This document shows positions 17,401 to 24,221 of a DNA stretch of 64,000 nt, piece after piece. Location: NCBI GenBank assembly GCA_947259005.1, contig CAMYKP010000006.1:1-64000 (forward strand), read 5' to 3'. How positions within the stretch are numbered: the stretch's first letter is position 1; every line of letters starts with the position of its first letter. Position numbers and translations under genes: made by a program. The notes below the pieces were generated by a model. The model worked only from the letters and a program-made list of their open reading frames with translations, was not told where the DNA came from and did not search any database. Origin of the DNA: an uncultured Parasphingopyxis sp. Its GTDB lineage: Bacteria; Pseudomonadota; Alphaproteobacteria; Sphingomonadales; Sphingomonadaceae.

Positions 17401-18746
17401 TCGTCTTCGTGGTGTTCGCTTTCGCTGCGCCCGGCGCGGATGCTGGCTGCAACCCGGTCAAAGGCCGCACCGCACTGGCCGGGCTCCATCGCAACATCGA
17501 CTTCGGGCTCTTCATGCGCATCGGAACGGTGCTGGCCTTCGCGCAGCCGGTTGATGGTCGGATCTGCCGTCGCCGTCTGTCCGTCGCGACCATATTGGGA
17601 ATAGGTCAGCGAATGGCGCGGCTCGCGGTCATTGGCATAGACGACATGGCAGGAGGCGCAGCCCGAATGGCGGTAATCGCCGGGCTGGTCATTAGTGCCC
17701 ATGAACCATGTGAAGGGATCGTTGAGCCGGGTCTTGTGAATGTTGAGAACCGGGATCGAAACACGCAGGCCGGTGCCGGGGCCGCGGTTTGACTGGCGCA
17801 GATCGGGCCGGCCGGGCTCTTCGAGCCGCTGGATATTGCCGCCGATATTGGGAATGCCGATCTCGGGAAACTGCGTCGCGATATTGCGGCCGCCGCGTTC
17901 GAACACGCGGAAGATATCGCCGGGCGGCACGACATGCCAGGTCGGCAGCGGAAGCAGCGAGGGCAGGGCGCCGCGCGCTGCCTGTTCGGGCGTGACCGTG
18001 CCATGCGGATCGCCGGGCGACAAGATCTGGGCCGGTTCGCCATCACGCGTATAGGCGCTGCCGAGGATATAGTTCCGGAAAGGCAGGATGCCGTTATTGT
18101 AGGAAGCGCCGCCCCACAGCATCGCGCCGGTCGCCATGAGCGAGCGTTCGGCCGCTTCGATCACCTCGATATGGCAGGCGCCGCAGGCTTCGCGGACCAC
18201 CCGGTAGTCGGACGGATTGACGAAACGGATATATTCCGGGCTTTCGCGCGCGAGCAACGTGTAGGAGCGGTTCGGATTGGCGCTCGACGGGAAGTGCCAG
18301 CTGTCCGGGTAAAGCGGCAGGACGTGCGCACGATACTGGACCGCCAGATATTCGGGATGTTCGGGATCGTCGGGCACGGATTCGGGACGCGCCTCGCGCC
18401 AGTTGCCGCCATGGCAGTCGGTACAACCCAGATTGACGGCGGGCGTCGAATGCATCGACATGCGATCGATATATTCCGCCGTCGCGCTGGCTTCATGGTC
18501 CTCGATGAGAGTGCCGTCGTCGTTCCGATAGGCATGGCAGGTCAGGCAGCCTGAGCTTTTTTCCAGTACGGCTTCTTCGTCCTGATTGCGCGGCGCGGGG
18601 TCTGCGAGCACGCCAGCCGCCACATAGTCCCGCACCACCGCAGTTTCGCCGCCCGCTGCCCCGCCCGGGCTCACGACAATGGCGAACAGGATGGTGGCTG
18701 CGGCAAGCAGCATCGCAATGCGCGGAAGGGAAAGCCAGCTAGCCAT
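14472..18746 (-). CDS. Giant decahaem cytochrome c with C-terminal LVIVD-repeat (propeller-like) region
   Basis: A 1424-residue exported protein with an N-terminal signal or anchor (about residues 8-32). Ten CxxCH motifs lie at about residues 67, 108, 188, 363, 496, 648, 675, 794, 805 and 911. Residues about 441-470 form a His/Asp/Glu-rich insert (SEHHEDDSHEGDTHDG) that could bind metal. From about 1030 to 1340 there are repeated blades such as GEYMFVAEGSGGFQVYDV, GHYAYITADSGMVVVDLD and YAYVAAGRDGLVILNVT, which are LVIVD repeats expected to form a beta-propeller. The start codon overlaps the stop of the outer-membrane barrel gene by one base (TGATG), suggesting translational coupling and joint assembly. 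I infer an outer-membrane-associated electron-transfer or terminal redox protein. A periplasmic oxidoreductase acting on a small substrate is the main alternative. Confidence 0.88.
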   Translation of the reverse strand: MASWLSLPRIAMLLAAATILFAIVVSPGGAAGGETAVVRDYVAAGVLADPAPRNQDEEAVLEKSSGCLTCHAYRNDDGTLIEDHEASATAEYIDRMSMHSTPAVNLGCTDCHGGNWREARPESVPDDPEHPEYLAVQYRAHVLPLYPDSWHFPSSANPNRSYTLLARESPEYIRFVNPSDYRVVREACGACHIEVIEAAERSLMATGAMLWGGASYNNGILPFRNYILGSAYTRDGEPAQILSPGDPHGTVTPEQAARGALPSLLPLPTWHVVPPGDIFRVFERGGRNIATQFPEIGIPNIGGNIQRLEEPGRPDLRQSNRGPGTGLRVSIPVLNIHKTRLNDPFTWFMGTNDQPGDYRHSGCASCHVVYANDREPRHSLTYSQYGRDGQTATADPTINRLREGQHRSDAHEEPEVDVAMEPGQCGAAFDRVAASIRAGRSESEHHEDDSHEGDTHDGVGGPDEEGHASGVAPFAERERGHPIRHAFTRSIPTSQCMNCHMHQPNMFLNSFLGYTMWDYESDAPLMWPQDQIYRTAEQMFAILDRNPEMAAVRGCWGDIDFVRNVTDLINPEARTTQFADYHGHGWNFRAIFRRDRDGNMLDEDGNILDPDDPELFRREGEGQFVEVGTNPGRSVHMMDIHAEIGMQCADCHFAQDSHGNGLIYGEVASAVEIGCADCHGTADEYPTLRTSGPAAPPSGTNLTLLRNPDGQRRFEWMRDNEGRRILVQRSIIDPDLEWEVSLVRDSVDRTHPDFNEGSARSKLMGRGGAESGVFEFGPGIAREDRAHPDDEMACFTCHLSWTTSCGGCHLPIEANALTSSHHYDGLESRNFATYNPQVARDQMFQLGRHQDTRGNIIAPVRSSSALVLSSTNINRERIYVQQPPISASGYSSQAFAPHFPHTVRRTETKQCTDCHLSEANDNNAIMAQLLLQGTNFVNFVGLNAWVGEEQGFQAVRVTEWDEPQAVFGSYLHRYAYPDYWRVHVEDHDRELREFRRGRIFDADLSGETRALEEIEHITQRTNGAAQCLQLRGEYMFVAEGSGGFQVYDVASIANKGFSERIITAPFSPLGHDTRVDSENATCMALPTNQNIAPSRQEQMASIMITEADGTERSLLDINREQRFHPIYNYAVVTDSVEGMFLVNVNTMADGELRNNFLRRAVTWNENGVLNGARHVVLGGHYAYITADSGMVVVDLDNPLEPRHVATIPLDDARASALQFRYLWVTTAEGVQVIDVTSLEEPRLIPEATFPLADARRLYVARTYAYVAAGRDGLVILNVTNPEAPVEHTRFAREGETPDTNDVIVGTTNASLFAYVADGVNGMKVLQLTSPSSQPNFYGFSPAPVPELIAWVRTSSPALALSKGLDRDRGVDETGGQMAIFGRHGSRPFTRSEMERLFLNSRRVPYRVSDEINMDNWVAEAFARR

Positions 18747-20683
18747 CAGTAGCTCAGTATCGCGTTGAAGAGGACGGAGTAATAGGTGCCCGAGCGCCTG
18801 TCCTGTGCAAACAAATCGGAAAAGCCGTCACTGGCTTCGAAGACGGCGCCTGACAGCCGCAGCACGATATTCTGCGTCGACAGCGGCCGCCAGATCGCGG
18901 CGGCCGAAATGTCATAACCGATGGATGACGGAATGCTGCCTTCGTTGCGCAGGGCTTGCAGGCTGTCCGTATCCTCGAACCAGAGATGGTTCACATTGGC
19001 CGAGAGACGCAGGGAAGGGGCGATGTCGAAGTCCGCGCCCACACCGAGCAGGATCGTTCCGGGATTGTTGAAATTCGACTGGCCCTGCTCCTTGGACGAG
19101 CGCAGGGAATTCAGGATGCCGTTGCGACCGTTCACGCCGATAGCGCGCCCGCCGCCCGCAAAGGGAATGACCTGCCTGATCCAGTAGCTTGTATCCGCAC
19201 CGGCAAAGATCGGGTTTTCGAAGATTGCGTCGAAGCCGCGCTCGGTATTGTCATAGGGATCGCCGTCGCCGCTCGCATAAAGGCCTGACAGGCGAAAGCG
19301 CATCCAGTCGACATCGTAACTGAGTTCCGCCGCACCGAAATAGGCGAAGATATCCGCCGGTTCATCGGTGAAAAAGCTGTTCCGGTCTTCGCCGAGCGCC
19401 AGATAGGTCGAGCCGGATACGTTGATACGTCCGATCCGTCCGTCTGCATTATAGCCGAGATAAAGCACATCGTAATTGCGTCCGCGCAAACTCCCGAGCA
19501 GGGCGGGCCGCACCGGAAAGCCGTTATCGTCGATCTCCACGTCCGTGTGTTCGCGGTTCATGTTATAGGTCACGCTGAACTGGCTGGTGAGCCCGGCCAC
19601 AGGCAGATCCTGCCGGAAAAGATTGGCGTGAAAAACAAAGTCGCTGCGCGGCGTAGCGAATAGATCGTTGAGCCCTGAATTGGTGTCCTTCTCCAGCCGC
19701 ATGAAGGCCGCGAGATTATACTGGACCCGGTTATTGTCGCGGGTGCCGAACAGGCGGACGCCAAGCTGATTGTCCTGAAACAGGAATCCCCGGAAATCCG
19801 CGTTAAAGGGCTGCACGCCGACACGGATGGAATCGAAATCATAGCGCCGCGATGTATTGCGGAAATGATAGTCGATGAAGAGTTCCTGCACGCCTGTGAA
19901 CCAGTCGAAACGATGGCTGGGCCGGCTTGGCTCGACGAAGAGAATACGGCGTTCATTGACATCGACATAGTTGAACTGCGTCGCCAGCGTGACGCGATAT
20001 TCGACGTCCGGCGGCCGATAGGCGGTCGATCCCTTGAGCAGCGCGACGCCCGTGATGAAGGTCTGTGCGAGAACAAGGCTGTCGGCCTGGCCGAACACGT
20101 CGAGGCTGTCGGGCTCGGTCGTCGTCTGCACGCCGACAGGTGTCGGGAAACTGCGTGGTTCAATGACCGTGTCGGAAACGGCGTTGACGATGAAGAACCA
20201 GTCATCGCCATTGATCGGCAGCCAGTCGGGCAGGTCGCCGAGCGGGATCGGCCGATCGCCCTTCAATGTGTTCTGGTTATAGGGGTCGAGCAGATTCTCG
20301 TTCACCCCGATCGATTCAACGATCCTCCAGCGATCGGGCACCGGAAATTCGTCCCCGGGAAAGGCCTGGGGCGGCGGCGCGCGCACGGCGCCGACATTTT
20401 CCTGGGTTACGGGATCGGGCAGGTCGCTTTGCGGCACACCGGGGCGGCGACGCCCGTCGATAATGGTTTCGTCCGCATCGCCCGGCTCCATTTCGTCTTC
20501 GATCTGGATTTCGTTGAGGCCGGTTTCATCCTCGCCCGGTATCCGGCGGCGCATGGCGCTTCCACCCGGTTCGGCCGCCGCCATGGTAAGGGCAATGGCT
20601 GACGAGAATGGGGGCGGGGGGCCGTATGCGCCCGGTCCCTGAGCGGCCACCGCTATACAGATCAAGGGGGCGATGGCCGACAT
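18746..20683 (-). CDS. Predicted outer-membrane beta-barrel protein of the multihaem cytochrome operon
   Basis: A 645-residue protein with a short hydrophobic N-terminus (MSAIAPLICIAVAAQG) usable as a signal peptide, then a Pro/acidic-rich region to about residue 115. The conserved-looking segment YNQNTLKGDRPIPLGDLPDW precedes alternating hydrophobic/polar strands that continue to the C-terminus, which ends ...LFNAILSY with a terminal aromatic as in outer-membrane barrels. It lacks the N-terminal CxxC of MtrB-type porins, so it is not a plain MtrB. It sits between the GlcG-like lipoprotein gene (two bases apart) and the decahaem gene (one-base overlap). A porin that hosts or anchors the decahaem protein is the natural reading, but the barrel is judged by eye only. 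Confidence 0.75.
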   Translation of the reverse strand: MSAIAPLICIAVAAQGPGAYGPPPPFSSAIALTMAAAEPGGSAMRRRIPGEDETGLNEIQIEDEMEPGDADETIIDGRRRPGVPQSDLPDPVTQENVGAVRAPPPQAFPGDEFPVPDRWRIVESIGVNENLLDPYNQNTLKGDRPIPLGDLPDWLPINGDDWFFIVNAVSDTVIEPRSFPTPVGVQTTTEPDSLDVFGQADSLVLAQTFITGVALLKGSTAYRPPDVEYRVTLATQFNYVDVNERRILFVEPSRPSHRFDWFTGVQELFIDYHFRNTSRRYDFDSIRVGVQPFNADFRGFLFQDNQLGVRLFGTRDNNRVQYNLAAFMRLEKDTNSGLNDLFATPRSDFVFHANLFRQDLPVAGLTSQFSVTYNMNREHTDVEIDDNGFPVRPALLGSLRGRNYDVLYLGYNADGRIGRINVSGSTYLALGEDRNSFFTDEPADIFAYFGAAELSYDVDWMRFRLSGLYASGDGDPYDNTERGFDAIFENPIFAGADTSYWIRQVIPFAGGGRAIGVNGRNGILNSLRSSKEQGQSNFNNPGTILLGVGADFDIAPSLRLSANVNHLWFEDTDSLQALRNEGSIPSSIGYDISAAAIWRPLSTQNIVLRLSGAVFEASDGFSDLFAQDRRSGTYYSVLFNAILSY

Positions 20684-20685
20684 GC

Positions 20686-22695
20686 CTACAGACCCTGACA
20701 GACATTGTTTTCGTCCGTGTCGAGGAACGGAGCGAAGGGACAGCTGACATAGCGGAGCCGGACATCGTTGCCGCCGACATTGACGATAATCCTGTCCGCG
20801 CGAATGGCGGGGGGCGCATTGTTGATACCGCCGACCCGGATCGAGGCATTATGGGTGCCCAGGAAGCTGATCATGTCATCCTGGTCGATGCCGTCGCCCG
20901 ACACGCCGATCCCGCCGATCAGGGCATTGCCCCGATAGATGGGAACCGAGCCGGGAAAGATCTGGATGCCGTTCTCGAGCGGGTTCTGGCCCGGTGCAAC
21001 ATCGGGTGTCGCCGTGCAGCGCGCCGGGGTGTCGGGGCCTACCCCTCCACCCAGGATGAAACCGACATGATCCAGGATATTCTCAAGCACGAGGGCAGAT
21101 TGCAGGCCGGTCGAAAAGGGATTGAAACTGGCAATCGGACGGGAAAGCGGGCCGGGCGGCCTTCCGACCTCGCCATCGGGAAAATAGGGGCGCGAAAGAT
21201 TGCCGCCTGAACGATCGGCAAAGGCAAAGCTGCCGGTCAGTGCGTTGGGATCGCCAAGAAAATCGCGTGTGGCCTGGGCAAAGGCCCTGATATCGGCCCG
21301 GTTGGACGCGATGCCACTGACATTGCCTTCCAGCAGCTGGCCGGCCCGCGCGCCGGAGAAAAAGGCCGCCGTCCGTGCTTTCTGGAGCGACACGTCGATG
21401 CCGAAAATCGGGGCGTCGGGGGAACGGACAATGCCGAGTATCTCGCCATGGGTGTCGACGATCGAGATGGTGACCTGCGCCCGGCTGTCGAGCGGCCGGC
21501 GGATCTGTGCGCGCGCACGGCGCATGACGATAAACGCTTCTTCGAGCAGCGCGGTGACTTCGGCGGCGGTGAGCGGTGACGTAACATCGGCGGCGTCGGT
21601 TGCGGCGCGGATCGGGAAGCGGTTGGCACCGGAGCCATCGCTCAGGACGAATGCGTCGCGGATGCTGAATTCTCCGGCAGTCGATGCGCGGATGCCAGAA
21701 GCTTCGCTGCCATAGGCCGATCCCGCCAGCACGCCGCCAGCTGCTACAAAATAGCCCGGCACAGTGGCCAGCCCCCCGGCAATGGATGCAAATGCCGGCG
21801 GTGCAGAGGGATTGCTCAGGAAATCGTCAGTATCCGCATCGGAAAATTTAAGGGTCGTTCCGTCCACCGGGATGCGGTTGGCGCGGATTGATGCGGGTGG
21901 CTCGAAACCGACAGTTGCGGCAAGTCCGATGATCTCTTCATCGCTATCGTCATTGTCCAGCCGGTTCGGGTCGAAGCCGTATATGCCGTCGCCCATCACC
22001 CCGACACCGCCAATGACAACGCCGTTCCGGTAGAGCGGAAATCCGCCGGGATCAGCAGAAAGCCCCAACGGCGAGCGTTTTGGCCCGATCAGGGCTGTTG
22101 GGCCGGGCGCGCCGGAAAACCGTGAAACAAGGTCGGAACAGGGAAGGGCGCTGAACTGCACCCCGAACAGCGGGCCGCTTTCAAGGCCGACCGTGGTCGG
22201 CGCGGGCGGGAAATGCTCCTGCACGATCTCGCTCGCCGTGCGGGTCGAAAAAGCATTGCCGCTGGAGGAAAGATAGGCACCGGTTATCGCTTTGGCGATT
22301 GCGCCAGCGGCGGCAGCGGGCGCCGGAAGGGACCGGCCCTGAAGATCGAAATTCGTGCCAGCCGGCGCAGGAATGGTCAGCGAGAGATCGGCGCCTGTCA
22401 TCGCATACACGGCCAGCACATTGCCCACCCGGTCGACCACGGCGATGGTGACGGGGAGGCCCCGGGCATTCGCTTCGCCAGCAGCCTGCGCGATGACCTG
22501 CCGGACATCGGCGGCAGAGAGCGATAGCTGTGCGGGGGGCGTATACTGGGTCGTCGCCGGCGGGGGGGGCGGGGGAGGTGGCGGCGCGGGATTGCCCTGC
22601 GTATTGCCGGGCGTACCGCCACCTCCACCCCCGCAAGACGCGAGGACAAAGGCGCTGGCAGTGAGTAGCGCCGTCAGTTTTGGGCCCATCTTCAC
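20686..22695 (-). CDS. Lipoprotein with two GlcG/HbpS-like (DUF336-type) modules
   Basis: A 669-residue predicted lipoprotein: signal peptide with LASC lipobox at Cys21, then six Gly and a Pro tract as linker. Two related modules follow. Module 1 (about 55-330) begins LSLSAADVRQVIAQAAGEA and has VTIAVVDRVGNVLAVYAM. Module 2 (about 375-640) has TAAEVTALLEEAF, VTISIVDTHGEILGIVRS and QKARTAAFFSG. Both contain a later GVGVMGDGI or GIGVSGDGI segment. These are the hallmarks of the GlcG/HbpS family, some members of which bind haem at the cell surface. Here a haem- or ligand-binding partner of the cytochromes is likely. GTG at 22695 overlaps the upstream stop; ATG at 22689 is an equally possible start. 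Confidence 0.8.
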   Translation of the reverse strand: MKMGPKLTALLTASAFVLASCGGGGGGTPGNTQGNPAPPPPPPPPPATTQYTPPAQLSLSAADVRQVIAQAAGEANARGLPVTIAVVDRVGNVLAVYAMTGADLSLTIPAPAGTNFDLQGRSLPAPAAAAGAIAKAITGAYLSSSGNAFSTRTASEIVQEHFPPAPTTVGLESGPLFGVQFSALPCSDLVSRFSGAPGPTALIGPKRSPLGLSADPGGFPLYRNGVVIGGVGVMGDGIYGFDPNRLDNDDSDEEIIGLAATVGFEPPASIRANRIPVDGTTLKFSDADTDDFLSNPSAPPAFASIAGGLATVPGYFVAAGGVLAGSAYGSEASGIRASTAGEFSIRDAFVLSDGSGANRFPIRAATDAADVTSPLTAAEVTALLEEAFIVMRRARAQIRRPLDSRAQVTISIVDTHGEILGIVRSPDAPIFGIDVSLQKARTAAFFSGARAGQLLEGNVSGIASNRADIRAFAQATRDFLGDPNALTGSFAFADRSGGNLSRPYFPDGEVGRPPGPLSRPIASFNPFSTGLQSALVLENILDHVGFILGGGVGPDTPARCTATPDVAPGQNPLENGIQIFPGSVPIYRGNALIGGIGVSGDGIDQDDMISFLGTHNASIRVGGINNAPPAIRADRIIVNVGGNDVRLRYVSCPFAPFLDTDENNVCQGL

Positions 22696-24086
22696 CGTAA
22701 CCGTCCGATTGCCGCCGAGGCCCGTCCAAGGGCCTGCCTGAATTCCAGTGGGCGATAGGCATTGGGTTCGCGCACGGCTGCATAGGCGGCGTTGATGTCT
22801 GCGCGGATGCCGCCGACCTGGCTTTCGTTAAGTGTGCCCTGGCTCACCATGGCATTGAGCAGCGTGTCGGTGGCCATCACCGCCTGTACGCTCCCCTCAT
22901 AATCGGTGAAGCGCGATCGAATTGCTTCGGACGAAACCGCATCGATGATCGCGAAATTCTGCTGACGGGTGAAGCTTGCCGATGCGAATGCGTTGGCAAG
23001 TTGCCGGGAGCTTTCCTGCAGGCGGGCTGCTGCTGCCATCCCCGCGCTGCGTCCTTCGGCAAGCGCGCCGTGGAAGGCACGGCTGTCACGATCGAAGCGC
23101 TCGGCAGCGCCCGGTGCAACCACGCGCGCCGCTGCCGAGAGCATGATCATATTCTCGTCCTGATAAGCCGGAAAACCGTTGGGAATCGGTCGCCCGGGAT
23201 TGGCCACGCCGGTGGGCCGCGCGTTGGGATCGTCATAAATCCGGCGATGGCAGGTGTGACAATCGAAAAAGACGAATTCGGGAAATACGCCTTCGGTGCC
23301 GAGGCGCTGGTTCTGGAACAGGGTCAGTGAGCGTTCGAGCGCCGTCGCCTGTCCGACCGCCCACATCTGCACATGATTGGTTCTGCCCTTGCGGCGGGAA
23401 TAGTCGCCATCCTCGTCATGATGCTGCTGCAGGGTGGAGAAGAGATCGAGTTCGAACACGAGACGCGGATGGCCGGCTGCCATGATCCGGTGATTGACGA
23501 ACTGGCCTTCGCTGGTGCTGCCGAAATGGCAATTCAGGCAAAGCGAAGCGCGTGCACGTGCGTTGTCGAGCGGATAGAGACCGCGCGAAACATTGGCGCT
23601 GTGGGTATTGCCAACCGCATAGTGGCTGGCGAGCCAACCTGAATCGCCGCCGCCTGCGCCGCCATGGCAGGATTCGCAGCTCACCCCGTCGGAAAGCTGA
23701 AAACGCGGTCCGCGCCGTGCGGCGGGCACATAATCGCTGTGGCAGCCAAGGCACATTGTCGCGCTGGCTGGATTGCCGATGCCGAGTTCATTGGCGATGC
23801 GCTGCGAGCGTGGGTTGGTGAGAATGGCATAGGCCCGGCTGTGTGAGCCGGTTGCGCTGGAGGGTTCCTGCCAGCGCATCAGTTCGTCCTGCCGGACTAC
23901 TGCGCCGTCGGCTTCCTGCCGGCCATGACAGGTCGTGCCGCCGCAACTTGCGACGCCGACATGCGTGTTCGTGCTGATCTGCGCCGCTGTGGCGGAAGCG
24001 TCGTTGGACTGTCCGATACCCACGGAGAAACCGACAGCCGCAGCCAATGCCGCCAATCCGATCGCCCAGTTCGTTTTCCGCGCCAT
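22692..24086 (-). CDS. Pentahaem cytochrome c, c554-like family
   Basis: A 464-residue exported multihaem cytochrome, first gene of the four-gene minus-strand block. A signal or anchor (about residues 8-25) precedes an unusual CX4CH site, CGGTTCH at 48-54, then CxxCH sites at 112 (CLGCH), 137 (CESCH), 183 (CLNCH) and 276 (CHTCH). Several further His (HSRAY, SHYAVGNTH, AAGHPRL) could be distal ligands. The CX4CH first site with three close CxxCH sites is characteristic of cytochrome c554-type proteins. The C-terminal 150 residues are helical without haem motifs. A very strong ribosome site, AAGGGGAGG, precedes the ATG. It is probably a periplasmic electron shuttle in this system. The stop overlaps the start of the GlcG-like gene. 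Confidence 0.87.
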   Translation of the reverse strand: MARKTNWAIGLAALAAAVGFSVGIGQSNDASATAAQISTNTHVGVASCGGTTCHGRQEADGAVVRQDELMRWQEPSSATGSHSRAYAILTNPRSQRIANELGIGNPASATMCLGCHSDYVPAARRGPRFQLSDGVSCESCHGGAGGGDSGWLASHYAVGNTHSANVSRGLYPLDNARARASLCLNCHFGSTSEGQFVNHRIMAAGHPRLVFELDLFSTLQQHHDEDGDYSRRKGRTNHVQMWAVGQATALERSLTLFQNQRLGTEGVFPEFVFFDCHTCHRRIYDDPNARPTGVANPGRPIPNGFPAYQDENMIMLSAAARVVAPGAAERFDRDSRAFHGALAEGRSAGMAAAARLQESSRQLANAFASASFTRQQNFAIIDAVSSEAIRSRFTDYEGSVQAVMATDTLLNAMVSQGTLNESQVGGIRADINAAYAAVREPNAYRPLEFRQALGRASAAIGRLR

Positions 24087-24221
24087 CTGCCTCCCCTTGG
24101 CATGGTGCTAAACAAAGACCGGACCCCTATGCATCCGATCGAAATTTGCGACCCCCGTCTTGGGAAAACTTATGTTCGCTCCAGCCCGCGCTGGCAAGCG
24201 CTGAACAGCATGATTTTGCCT
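24087..24221. other. Promoter-bearing gap upstream of the minus-strand cytochrome operon
   Basis: This 135-base gap separates the acetolactate-synthase-like gene from the pentahaem gene (both minus strand). It should hold the operon promoter. I see the strong Shine-Dalgarno at about 24091-24100 and a small inverted repeat CCAGCCCGCGCTGG (24181-24194, 5-bp stem), but no FNR-type TTGAT-N4-ATCAA box and no clear -35/-10 pair. Confidence 0.35.

Noticed and set aside
18746-20683. Direct assignment as MtrB/PioB porin
   Set aside because: No N-terminal CxxC and no specific MtrB motif; only a general beta-barrel call is supportable.
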